This document shows positions 15,637-24,181 of a stretch of DNA of 64,000 nt, in pieces. Below the pieces are notes generated by a model. The model saw nothing but the letters and a program-made list of their open reading frames with translations. It was not told the DNA's origin and searched no databases. How positions within the stretch are numbered: position 1 is the stretch's first letter; each line of letters starts with the position of its first letter. Origin of the DNA: SABI01 sp963677695 (GTDB taxonomy: Bacteria; Spirochaetota; Spirochaetia; Sphaerochaetales; Sphaerochaetaceae); NCBI GenBank assembly GCA_963677695.2, contig CAXXUJ010000001.1, positions 1,054,001 through 1,118,000 of the forward strand, given 5' to 3'. A program made the translations under genes and the position numbers.

Positions 15637-17407
15637 CCTCTTTGATGATGAGGTGAAGGTCATCAAGCTGCTGCTGATCGACATAGGAGGGAGAGTCATC
15701 CATCGGAGAGACTGCTGCGGTGTTTTTCGGGAAGGCGATCACTTCCTTGATTGAAGTTTCTCCTGCCATGATCATCACCATTCTATCTATTCCCGGTGCG
15801 ATACCGCCGTGGGGAGGAGCGCCGTACTTGAATGCGTTGAGGAGGAAACCGAACCGTTCTTCAGCCACGTCATCTGGGAAGTTGCAGATTCTGAATATTC
15901 TCTTCTGCAGTTCCACGTCGTGAATTCTGATCGAACCCGAGGCAACTTCGTAGCCGTTGAGAACGAGGTCGTAGAGGTCTCCCTTCACTTCACCCGGGTT
16001 CTCTTCAAGGGTGTCGAGGTACTGAGCCTGAGGCATGCTGAACATGTGGTGAGCAGCTTCCCAGTGTTCCTCATCCTCGTTGTACTCGAACAGGGGGAAG
16101 TCGATGATCCAGCAGAAGGCGAACTTCGAGGTATCGATGAGGGAAAGGTCGTTAGCGAGTTTGACTCTTACTGCACCGAGGGCGGCACAGGTGACCCGCC
16201 AGGAGTCTGCAACGAACAGGAGCATATCTCCTGCCTCCGCTCCGGTATAGCTTATGATCTTCTCTTCTGCTTCGGTGAAGAATTTGCTGATGCCACCTTC
16301 GAGGTGACCTTCTGCATTCACTTTCATCCAGGCAAGGCCCTTCGCTTTATAGACCTTTGCGGCCTCTTCTAGGCTTGTGATATATTTCCGTGAGAATGCG
16401 ACACTCTCTGAAGCGGGAGCTCTGAGCACCTTGACCGTCCCACCGTTCTCGATGACGCTGGTGAAGGTTGCGAACGAACCCTCCTTTGCAAGGGAGGTGA
16501 AGTCCTGCAGGGGCAGATCATATCTGAGGTCAGGCTTATCGACACCGTAGGTGTTCATTGCCTCTTCCCAGGAAAGGCGGAGGAAGGCTTTCTCAGTTTC
16601 GTACCCTAATGTCTTCTTAAACACATCATGGAATAGCTCTTCCATCAGTGAGAGGACATCATCTCTCTTCACGAATGAAAGTTCCATATCGAGCTGAGTG
16701 AACTCAAGCTGTCTGTCACCGCGTGCATCTTCATCACGATAGCATCGGGCTATCTGGAAGTACTTGTCAAAACCGCTCACCATCAGGATCTGCTTGAGCA
16801 GCTGGGGGGATTGGGGAAGGGCGTAGAATTTACCGGGGTAATGGCGGGAGGGAACAAGGAAGTCACGTGCTCCCTCGGGAGTTGATTTGATCAGGGTCGG
16901 GGTCTCAATTTCATAGAAGTCCCGTTCACTGAGGAACTCTCTGATGGCACGGATGAAATCGTGTCTCAGCTTGATCCTCTTCTGCATGCCGCCGCTCCTC
17001 AGGTCAAGGAAACGGTACTTGAGACGGGTGTCTTCCTTTGCATCCGATTCTTCATCGATCTGGAAGGGGATAGGTGCACAGGTGCTGAGGATCTCAAGTG
17101 AAGAGGCTTCCACCTCGATCTCGCCTGTCTCCATTGAGGAGTTCACCATCTCATCAGGTCTGCCAGCGACAACACCTTCGATACTGATACAGTATTCGTT
17201 ATGAAGGGATGCAGCGAGTTCCTGCACTTTCTCGTCAGCTGTGTCTGAGATAACGACCTGGGTAATCCCGTACCGGTCACGAAGATTGATAAAGTGGATT
17301 CCACCATGATTTCGTGTTCTGTGTACCCAACCATTGAGAACGACTGTTCTCCCTACATCACTTTTACGGAGTCCTCCGCATGTAACAGTTCTCTGCTTAA
17401 ATTCCAT
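15623..17407 (-). CDS. aspS: Aspartyl-tRNA synthetase, bacterial type
   Basis: 594 residues (E. coli 590). An N-terminal OB-fold anticodon-binding domain (GWVHRTRNHGGIHFINLRDR), class II motifs including PTLIKSTPEGARDFLVPSR, QSPQLLKQ and the motif-2 RCYRDEDAR, the bacterial GAD insertion (about 290-420) and motif 3 GIAPGIDRMVM are all present. It charges tRNA-Asp, possibly also tRNA-Asn; sequence alone does not decide this. The ATG at 17407 lacks a ribosome-binding site and lies six bases after a good promoter, so the message is probably leaderless. Confidence 0.97.
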   Translation of the reverse strand: MEFKQRTVTCGGLRKSDVGRTVVLNGWVHRTRNHGGIHFINLRDRYGITQVVISDTADEKVQELAASLHNEYCISIEGVVAGRPDEMVNSSMETGEIEVEASSLEILSTCAPIPFQIDEESDAKEDTRLKYRFLDLRSGGMQKRIKLRHDFIRAIREFLSERDFYEIETPTLIKSTPEGARDFLVPSRHYPGKFYALPQSPQLLKQILMVSGFDKYFQIARCYRDEDARGDRQLEFTQLDMELSFVKRDDVLSLMEELFHDVFKKTLGYETEKAFLRLSWEEAMNTYGVDKPDLRYDLPLQDFTSLAKEGSFATFTSVIENGGTVKVLRAPASESVAFSRKYITSLEEAAKVYKAKGLAWMKVNAEGHLEGGISKFFTEAEEKIISYTGAEAGDMLLFVADSWRVTCAALGAVRVKLANDLSLIDTSKFAFCWIIDFPLFEYNEDEEHWEAAHHMFSMPQAQYLDTLEENPGEVKGDLYDLVLNGYEVASGSIRIHDVELQKRIFRICNFPDDVAEERFGFLLNAFKYGAPPHGGIAPGIDRMVMIMAGETSIKEVIAFPKNTAAVSPMDDSPSYVDQQQLDDLHLIIKEDEKK

Positions 17408-17413
17408 GACGGA

Positions 17414-17443
17414 AATATAGCACTAGAAAGGCAGTTGTATCAA
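17414..17443 (-). promoter_or_regulatory. Sigma-70 promoter of aspS, leaderless
   Basis: Minus strand: -35 TTGATA (17438-17443, 5/6), 18-bp spacer, extended -10 TGC-TATATT (hexamer 17414-17419), six bases, then ATG. Confidence 0.6.
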
Positions 17444-17496
17444 TGTGTACGTACCCTTATCTTCACCCGATGCTCCCTGTTCATAGGTTCTTCTGC

Positions 17497-17506
17497 GTGG
17501 TACAGT
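17497..17506 (+). promoter_or_regulatory. Extended -10 promoter of the MobA-like gene
   Basis: TGG-TACAGT, with the hexamer at 17501-17506, seven bases before the ATG at 17514. The -35 region is weak. Confidence 0.4.
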
Positions 17507-17513
17507 TGTCTTC

Positions 17514-18101
17514 ATGGAAGCTGTCGTACTTGCCGCGGGAAGCGGAGAGAGAATGGGAGGGCACAAACTCACCCTCAATTATGAGAAAAAACCTCTTATT
17601 GTTCACGCGGTGAACGCTGCATTGGAGTACTGTTCCAGAGTGATTGTTGTGACCGGTTATTTCGCAGATGAGGTGCGATCCGCACTCGATGAGGCAGGTC
17701 TGATCGGGAGAGACAACGTCACTGTCGTCCATAACAACCATCCTGAACACGGACAGTTCTCCTCGACTCTCACAGGATTGAAGGAAGCAAGTGCTGGTGA
17801 GCATGTCGCTATCGCAGTGGGAGATGCTCCCCTGGTCTCCTCTCTTCATTACCGTTTTCTTGATGAGCACCTCGGTGAATATGAGGGGGTAAGAGTGTTT
17901 GTGAACGGGATTCCCGGTCACCCTATGCTCTGCAGTTCTTCCCTCGTTGCTTCAATGAGAGCGAGCACCGGGTACTCTTCAGTGAGAGATTTCCTGGTAG
18001 GAAAAGATATTCTGAAGATAGAGGAGAAGGACCCCTCCTGGGTGACCGACATAGATGATCCCACCAGCTATATGCTGCTGGTGAGGAACTGCAAGCTCTG
18101 A
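17514..18101 (+). CDS. MobA-like nucleotidyltransferase (MocA type)
   Basis: 195 residues of the NTP-transferase fold. The nucleotide-binding loop LAAGSGERMGGHKL (6-19), metal-binding GDAPL, GHPML and DIDDPTSY near the C-terminus match molybdenum cofactor cytidylyl/guanylyltransferases (MocA/MobA branch). These attach a nucleotide to molybdopterin for enzymes such as xanthine dehydrogenase, although some relatives act on other substrates. No molybdenum gene is adjacent. No ribosome-binding site: the gene looks leaderless. Confidence 0.75.
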   Translation: MEAVVLAAGSGERMGGHKLTLNYEKKPLIVHAVNAALEYCSRVIVVTGYFADEVRSALDEAGLIGRDNVTVVHNNHPEHGQFSSTLTGLKEASAGEHVAIAVGDAPLVSSLHYRFLDEHLGEYEGVRVFVNGIPGHPMLCSSSLVASMRASTGYSSVRDFLVGKDILKIEEKDPSWVTDIDDPTSYMLLVRNCKL

Positions 18102-18104
18102 TTC

Positions 18105-19385
18105 CTAGGCCTTTCTCTTTTTCTGATGGAGAGTCCTTTCGATCCTCTGTTCATTGGCTATGGCAAGCATCAGTTTGATTCTGTTCTCCTGGTTCACCTT
18201 CGTCGCCCCCGGGTCGTAGTCGATAGGGACGATATTGATGTTCGGGTCCTCATCCTTGAGTGCCTTCACCATACCTTTTCCCGCGATATGGTTCGGCAGG
18301 CAGCCGAAGGGCTGTGCGCAGATGATGTTGTTGTACCCTGCATGGGACAGATCCTTCATCTCTCCGGTAAGGAGCCAGCCTTCACCCATCTTGCAGGATA
18401 GGGAGATCGTCTGCTCTGCAGATTTCACGCTCTCCTGGAACGGAATGGGGGGAGTGTAGTGAGGAGCCTTTCCCACCTCATCTATGACAATGCCTTCGAG
18501 ACGGACGAGGTAGTTGCGGATGAAGGTCATGATGAGTTTCCGGATAAGGGAACCGCCGTAGAGGTCGACATCGATGATCTGATTCTCAATACCGTACATG
18601 AAGAAACCCATGATTCCGGGAATCATGATCTCGCATGACTGCGAGAGGAGGAAATCCTCAAGGTGGTTGTTGCCGAGGGAGGAGTACTTCATATAGATCT
18701 CACCGACTATACCGACCTTCACAACCGGTCTGTTATAATCCTTTTCGATCGAGGCGAAGTCTTTCACCATTGCCTTTATGTTCCGTTTCATCGTCTTGAT
18801 ACGGAAGCCGCGTCCCGACATGAACTGCTTCTTCATGTGGTTCATCCACTTGTCCACTTTCTTTACAGTCTCTCCCTGATGTACCTCATATACCTGGGAC
18901 TGATGTTTGAGCAGCATCAGGGTATCACCATAGACAAGGGCAGCAATGCCTTTTCTCAGCATGCTGTAGGTGATTGCGAAGCCGCTGTTCTTGTTCATCC
19001 CCTTGAGATTGAGAGAGAGGACGGGAATCTGTGAGTATCCTGCGTTGATCAGGGCTTTCTTGAGGAGGTGAATGTAATTGCTCGCTCTGCAGCCGCCTCC
19101 GGTCTGGGTGATGGCGAGTGCGATGCGGTTCAGGTCATACTTTCCACTGTCTAGTGCATCGATCATCTGACCGATGACAAGGAGTGCGGGGTAACAGGTA
19201 TCGTTGTGTACATACTTGAGTCCCTTTTCTACAACCTGAGGTCCTTCATTGACCAGGAGCTCTACCTTGTAGCCCTCGGTTTCGAGAACATCCCTCATCA
19301 GTGAGAACTGGATGGGCGCCATGTTTGGTGCAAGTATCGTGTGTGTCTCACGCATCTCTCTTGTGAAGACGGGTTCATTCTCCAT
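18105..19385 (-). CDS. Acyl-CoA dehydratase activase-related protein, C-terminal (HgdB-like) part
   Basis: 426 residues. It corresponds to the last third of the ~1400-residue '2-hydroxyacyl-CoA dehydratase activase' proteins of anaerobes: the DUF2229/HgdB-like region with TQTGGGCRASNY, GIVGEIYMKY and CAQPFGCLPNHIAGKG, the cysteines probably binding an Fe-S cluster. In most organisms I know it is fused to the upstream activase domains; here it is a separate gene. The ATG at 19385 (GAGGAG 9 bases upstream) overlaps the previous stop codon by 11 bp, so translation is probably coupled. Substrate and physiological role are unknown. Confidence 0.72.
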   Translation of the reverse strand: MENEPVFTREMRETHTILAPNMAPIQFSLMRDVLETEGYKVELLVNEGPQVVEKGLKYVHNDTCYPALLVIGQMIDALDSGKYDLNRIALAITQTGGGCRASNYIHLLKKALINAGYSQIPVLSLNLKGMNKNSGFAITYSMLRKGIAALVYGDTLMLLKHQSQVYEVHQGETVKKVDKWMNHMKKQFMSGRGFRIKTMKRNIKAMVKDFASIEKDYNRPVVKVGIVGEIYMKYSSLGNNHLEDFLLSQSCEIMIPGIMGFFMYGIENQIIDVDLYGGSLIRKLIMTFIRNYLVRLEGIVIDEVGKAPHYTPPIPFQESVKSAEQTISLSCKMGEGWLLTGEMKDLSHAGYNNIICAQPFGCLPNHIAGKGMVKALKDEDPNINIVPIDYDPGATKVNQENRIKLMLAIANEQRIERTLHQKKRKA

Positions 19386-22299
19386 GGGTTCGTTTCTCCT
19401 CATTGAGTGCCGAGAGCAGGCTTCGTATACGTATCGTTACCGCTCCGAGATTCGTGATCTCATCGATCTTCAACTGTGTGTACATCTTCCCTTCTGATTC
19501 GAGCATCTGCCTGATTTCGTCGGTTGTGATTGCATCTACTCCGCACCCGAAGCTGACAAGCTGTACCAGGGCCATTGAATCATCCTTAGCCGCTATCTTT
19601 GCAGCATTGTAGAGTCTGGCGTGGTAGGTCCACTGGTTAAGGACATTCGTTTTGATCTTCTCCTTGGAGGGGGGAAGAGAATCTTCGGTGATCACGGCAC
19701 AGCCGAGTGATGTAAGGAGGGTATCGATTCCGTGAAGGACTTCAGGGTCGGCATGGTAGGGTCGTCCTGCGAGGATGATAAGCTGTTTGTTCTCCTCTTT
19801 CGCTTCCCTGATGATATTAGCTCCTGCATCAATGAGTTCCTGTCTGTATGTCTCATACCCCAGGAAGCCTGCTTCGACCGCTTCCTTGAATCTGGGGAGG
19901 GTCATTTCGGGGAAATGCTTCTTCAGTTCCTTCAGCATCTTCTTCGGGTACTTTCTCAGTCTCTCGAGGTCGATGGGAGGACGTATGAAGTCTATCTCCT
20001 TCAGTTCATCCATGCTGGCATGGAGTGTTTCCGGGTAGTAGGCGACAACGGGACAGTTGAAGCGGTTATCGCTCTGGTGGTCGTCAAGGTTGTAGCTCAT
20101 CACGGGGTAGAATATCTGGGAGACTCCTGCATCCAGGAGGGATTGCATATGGCCGTGCATCAGTTTCGCAGGGAAGCAGAGGGTGTCGCTGGTGACTGAG
20201 GCCTGTCCGCTCAAATAGAGTTTTCTGTTTGAGAGAGGGGAGAGGAGGATGCGTTTGCCCAGGGTTTCAAAGAACGGTTTCCAGAAGTAGATCAGTTCGT
20301 AATTGTTGAGACCGAGGGGGATACCTATCGTATCTTTGTCGACCATGGCTGTGTTGAATGCATCAAGTTCTCTGATTTTATCGAGTTTCCATGCGATAAG
20401 GTTGAGGTCCTTCTTACCCTGAATCCCCTTGAGAGGTCTTGAGCACCTGTTTCCGCTTATGTACTTCTTTCCGCTCGCGAAGGTATTCACGGTCAGGCGG
20501 CAGGCATTGGTGCACAGATTACAGGTCACGTGCTTCACTGTATGACTGAACGACTCGAGTTCTTCGGGTGAAAGCAGCGTACTTGTCTCAAGTCCCTTCG
20601 CTGATGCGTAGAGGGCTGCGCCGTAGGCGCCCATGAGACCGGAAATGGTGGGACGGATCACGTCCCTTCCCAACTCTCTCTCGAATGCTCTGAGGACAGC
20701 ATCGTTATGGAAGGTTCCCCCCTGAACAACGATCTTCTCGCCGAGAAGTTCGGTGCTGGTTGTTCGTATTACCTTGTAGAGTGCGTTCTTTACAACACTG
20801 ATTGCAAGGCCGGCACTGATATCGGAGCGTCCTACCCCCTCCTTCTGTGCCTGTTTTACACTCGAGTTCATGAAGACGGTACATCTCGATCCAAGATCAA
20901 CAGGATAGGAGGCGAAGAGGCCCTCCTGACTGAAGTTTGCGATATCGGTGGAGAGCGAGCTTGCGAAGGTCTGGAGGAACGAACCGCAGCCGGAGGAGCA
21001 CGCTTCGTTGAGGTAGATGCTGTCTACACTGCCGTTGCGTATTCTGAAGCATTTGATATCCTGTCCGCCGATATCGATGACGAAATCAACATCGGGACAG
21101 AAGTGCTGAGCTGCCGTGAGGTGGGCTACGGTCTCTACAATACCGAAATCGACACTGAATGCGTGTTCGATCAGGTGTTCCCCATACCCTGTCACAGCAC
21201 TTCCCTTGATCTCTATTCCGGGATATTCCTCGTAGATCTTTTTCAGTGTATCGAGGATGACGAGAACGGGATTCCCTTCATTGTTCGTATAGTGGGAGAA
21301 TATGATCTCCTTGCTGTCATTGAGAAGGACCACCTTGATGGTCGTGCTTCCTGCATCGATTCCGAGGAAGGAGACGGGGAGGGAGGGGTCGTATGGAACA
21401 GTATCGACTGTGCGTTGAGAATGTCGGTGTGAGAATTCCTCCCACTCTTCATTGTTCTTGAACAGCGGTGCGAGATAGGCTACCCCGTCGGTAACTTTCT
21501 CGCTTTTCAGTTCTTCCACAATCTTTGAGAGGTTCATTTCACTGGTTGCACAGAGTGCAGCTCCGATTGCAACGAAAAGGAGTGAGTTCTGGGGGCATAT
21601 CCCTTTCAGGGAGAGGGTTTCGTCAAAGTGTTTCCTCAGTGAGGACATGAAAGTAAGGGGACCGCCGAGGTAGACGGCGTTCCCTGTGATGGGTCTTCCC
21701 TGAGCGAGTCCCGTGATTGTCTGGTTGACAACAGCCTGGAGAATACTTGATGCCACATCAGCCTTGTGCGCTCCCTGGTTGAGGAGGGGCTGAATGTCGC
21801 TCTTTGCAAATACGCCACAGCGGCTTGCTATCGTGTAGGTTCTCTCTGCCTGTTTTGCCAGATTATCGAACTGCTCGATCGGGACATTGAGCAGGGAAGC
21901 CATCTGGTCGATGAAGGCACCTGTGCCACCGGCACACGAACCGTTCATTCTCACTTCAAGGCCCTGGTTGAAGAATAGGATCTTCGCGTCCTCTCCTCCG
22001 AGTTCGATGACGACATCACACTCGGGTACCAGATTTTTCGTGGCCACCCTGGTCGCGTACACTTCCTGAATAAACGGGATGTTGAGTCTGTCCGCCAGAC
22101 CCATTCCGGCTGATCCGCTGATCATGATGGAAGCATGGGTAGAACCCAGGATTTCCTTCTGAAGGAATGTGAGGAGTTCCGCCGCTTTTTCCGCTATCTG
22201 GGAAAAATGGCGTTCATATGTTGTATATATTATCTGGTTGTGCTCATCAATCACAACGCATTTAATGGTTGTAGAACCAATATCTAATCCAATTGTCAC
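19375..22299 (-). CDS. Acyl-CoA dehydratase activase with two HgdC-like domains plus DUF2229
   Basis: 974 residues. Two BadF/BadG/HgdC ATPase domains (ASKHA fold) lie in tandem: the first starts TIGLDIGSTTIKCVV, with ELGGEDAKI and the cluster cysteine in NGSCAGGTGAF; the second starts FLGIDAGSTTIKVVL near residue 317, with DIGGQDIKCF and EACSSGCGSF. A cysteine-rich linker CNLCTNACRL and the DUF2229 domain follow. HgdC-type proteins couple ATP hydrolysis to electron transfer from a [4Fe-4S] cluster to 2-hydroxyacyl-CoA dehydratases. No dehydratase subunits lie nearby. GTG start with AAGGTGG upstream. The partner continues in the downstream overlapping gene. Confidence 0.82.
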   Translation of the reverse strand: MTIGLDIGSTTIKCVVIDEHNQIIYTTYERHFSQIAEKAAELLTFLQKEILGSTHASIMISGSAGMGLADRLNIPFIQEVYATRVATKNLVPECDVVIELGGEDAKILFFNQGLEVRMNGSCAGGTGAFIDQMASLLNVPIEQFDNLAKQAERTYTIASRCGVFAKSDIQPLLNQGAHKADVASSILQAVVNQTITGLAQGRPITGNAVYLGGPLTFMSSLRKHFDETLSLKGICPQNSLLFVAIGAALCATSEMNLSKIVEELKSEKVTDGVAYLAPLFKNNEEWEEFSHRHSQRTVDTVPYDPSLPVSFLGIDAGSTTIKVVLLNDSKEIIFSHYTNNEGNPVLVILDTLKKIYEEYPGIEIKGSAVTGYGEHLIEHAFSVDFGIVETVAHLTAAQHFCPDVDFVIDIGGQDIKCFRIRNGSVDSIYLNEACSSGCGSFLQTFASSLSTDIANFSQEGLFASYPVDLGSRCTVFMNSSVKQAQKEGVGRSDISAGLAISVVKNALYKVIRTTSTELLGEKIVVQGGTFHNDAVLRAFERELGRDVIRPTISGLMGAYGAALYASAKGLETSTLLSPEELESFSHTVKHVTCNLCTNACRLTVNTFASGKKYISGNRCSRPLKGIQGKKDLNLIAWKLDKIRELDAFNTAMVDKDTIGIPLGLNNYELIYFWKPFFETLGKRILLSPLSNRKLYLSGQASVTSDTLCFPAKLMHGHMQSLLDAGVSQIFYPVMSYNLDDHQSDNRFNCPVVAYYPETLHASMDELKEIDFIRPPIDLERLRKYPKKMLKELKKHFPEMTLPRFKEAVEAGFLGYETYRQELIDAGANIIREAKEENKQLIILAGRPYHADPEVLHGIDTLLTSLGCAVITEDSLPPSKEKIKTNVLNQWTYHARLYNAAKIAAKDDSMALVQLVSFGCGVDAITTDEIRQMLESEGKMYTQLKIDEITNLGAVTIRIRSLLSALNEEKRTHGE

Positions 22300-22357
22300 T
22301 TGATGTTATCCACCTTAGTATTTGTACCGTCGATAGTATAGATTTATTTGTATTGTA

Positions 22358-24181
22358 TCAAGATTCTGTCGGCTGAAACTGGTTGCGGTACAGCTCTGTA
22401 TAGACGCCCTCCTTCTCCAGAAGCTCAGCATGAGTTCCTCTCTCCACGATATCTCCATGTTCCATGACCAGAATATGGTCAGCATTTATAATTGTTGAAA
22501 GTCTGTGAGCGATGATGAAACTGGTCCTCTGTTTCATCACATTGTCCATAGCCTTCTGAATAAGCACTTCAGTTCTCGTATCGACACTGCTTGTCGCTTC
22601 ATCGAGAATAAGGACATCGGGATCGCACAGAAGAGCACGCGCAATGGTGATAAGCTGTCTCTGTCCCTGACTGATATTCGATGAATCTTCGTTAAGGATC
22701 ATGTCATAGCCTCCGGGGAGGGTGTGGATGAAGTGATCGATCTGTGCCTTGCCTGCGGCATCGAGGATTTCCTTTTCACTCGCCTCGGGCGCTCCGTAGA
22801 CGATGTTATCCCTGATCGTTCCCTCGAACAGCCAGGTATCTTGAAGGACCATGGCGATCTTGCTTCTGAGATTCTCTTTCGGGATATGCTTCATCTCTAT
22901 GCCGTTGATGAGGATCTCTCCTGAATCAACGGGATAGAAGTCCATGAGCAGTTTCACTATGGTTGTCTTGCCCGCTCCGGTAGGTCCGACAATTGCTATC
23001 TTCTCCCCTTCACGGACGGTGAGGGAGAAGGAGTCGATGACTCGGATCTCAGGGGTATAACCGAAGGAGATGTCACGGAATTCGATGGAGGAGACTCTAT
23101 CGGTGATGAGGCGGGGGTGTTCCGGTTCCTTTTCCTTCTCTTCATCGATGAATTCGAAGACTCTTTCAGCTGCAGCCACTGTGGTCTGTATCATGGTTGA
23201 GACCTGGGCGATGAGTCCGAGCGGCTGGTTGAAGTTTCTCATGTACTGGATGAAGGCCTGTATCTCTCCTACGTTGATTCGACCGTGAACAGCAAGGATT
23301 CCGCCGCTCAGGGCGATAATGACATAGGAAATATTTCCTACTGCCTGCATGATAGGCATCATAAGGGAGCTGAGGAACTGACTTTTACGTGAACTCTCAT
23401 AGAGTTTCTGGTTCTTCTCCTCGAAGCTTTCCCTCTGGTCAGCTTCTCCGTTAAATGCCTTGATCACTGTATGACCTGAAAAAGCCTCTTCCACCTGGGA
23501 GTTGATCTCTCCGAGTGATTTCTGCCTCTGGGAGAAGTACTTCTGGCTCCTCTTTACAATCACACCTATAAGCTGCATGGAGAAGGGGAGAAGGATGAGA
23601 GCGATAAAGGTCATGATAGGACTGATGGTGAGCATCATGATGAGGATACCGACCATCGATGTGACGCCTGTGATGATCTGGATGGCGCTCTGATTGAGTG
23701 TCTCTCCGAGTGCGTCGATATCGTTACTCACTCGGGAGACGATTTCTCCGGGAGTGTAGCGGTCGTGTGCTCTCAGGGGGATAGCGTGGATGGTCTCATC
23801 GACTCTGCTCCTGAGTTCCTTCGTGATGTTCTGTGTGATCGAGCTGAGGAAGAAACTGCTGAAGAAGGTTGCAAGGGAACTTGCAAGGTAGATGCCGCTG
23901 AGGATCGCTATGATGGTGATGAAGCGTTTCGTATCAAAGGTTCCCGTTCCCCTCAGCATGTCCATGCTTCCCTGGTAGATTGTCTGGGTCGCCATACCGA
24001 GAAGGCGGGGTCCTGCTATGGTGAAGGCCGTGGCGAGTAAAGAGATGAGTATGATCATGACGATCATGATTCTGTGAGGACGAAAGAGTCTCACAAGGCG
24101 TTTTGCGCTGAGGGAGAAATTTTTCGCCTTCTCAGGCTTCTTCCCCATATGTCTTCCCGGTCCTGCTCCTGGAGGGCTCAT
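22358..24181 (-). CDS. ABC exporter half-transporter, catalytic-site subunit
   Basis: 607 residues: six membrane helices (about 30-330) and an ATPase domain. Walker A is GPTGAGKTT, Walker B is VLILDE with the catalytic glutamate, and the switch histidine is in IIAHRLSTI; but the signature is NISQGQRQ instead of LSGGQ. The upstream partner has the reverse pattern, so the two form a heterodimer with one active and one degenerate ATP site (as in TM287/288 or BmrCD). It probably exports drugs or lipids. The start overlaps the upstream stop by 4 bp (AGGAGG 7 bases before the ATG). Confidence 0.92.
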   Translation of the reverse strand: MSPPGAGPGRHMGKKPEKAKNFSLSAKRLVRLFRPHRIMIVMIILISLLATAFTIAGPRLLGMATQTIYQGSMDMLRGTGTFDTKRFITIIAILSGIYLASSLATFFSSFFLSSITQNITKELRSRVDETIHAIPLRAHDRYTPGEIVSRVSNDIDALGETLNQSAIQIITGVTSMVGILIMMLTISPIMTFIALILLPFSMQLIGVIVKRSQKYFSQRQKSLGEINSQVEEAFSGHTVIKAFNGEADQRESFEEKNQKLYESSRKSQFLSSLMMPIMQAVGNISYVIIALSGGILAVHGRINVGEIQAFIQYMRNFNQPLGLIAQVSTMIQTTVAAAERVFEFIDEEKEKEPEHPRLITDRVSSIEFRDISFGYTPEIRVIDSFSLTVREGEKIAIVGPTGAGKTTIVKLLMDFYPVDSGEILINGIEMKHIPKENLRSKIAMVLQDTWLFEGTIRDNIVYGAPEASEKEILDAAGKAQIDHFIHTLPGGYDMILNEDSSNISQGQRQLITIARALLCDPDVLILDEATSSVDTRTEVLIQKAMDNVMKQRTSFIIAHRLSTIINADHILVMEHGDIVERGTHAELLEKEGVYTELYRNQFQPTES

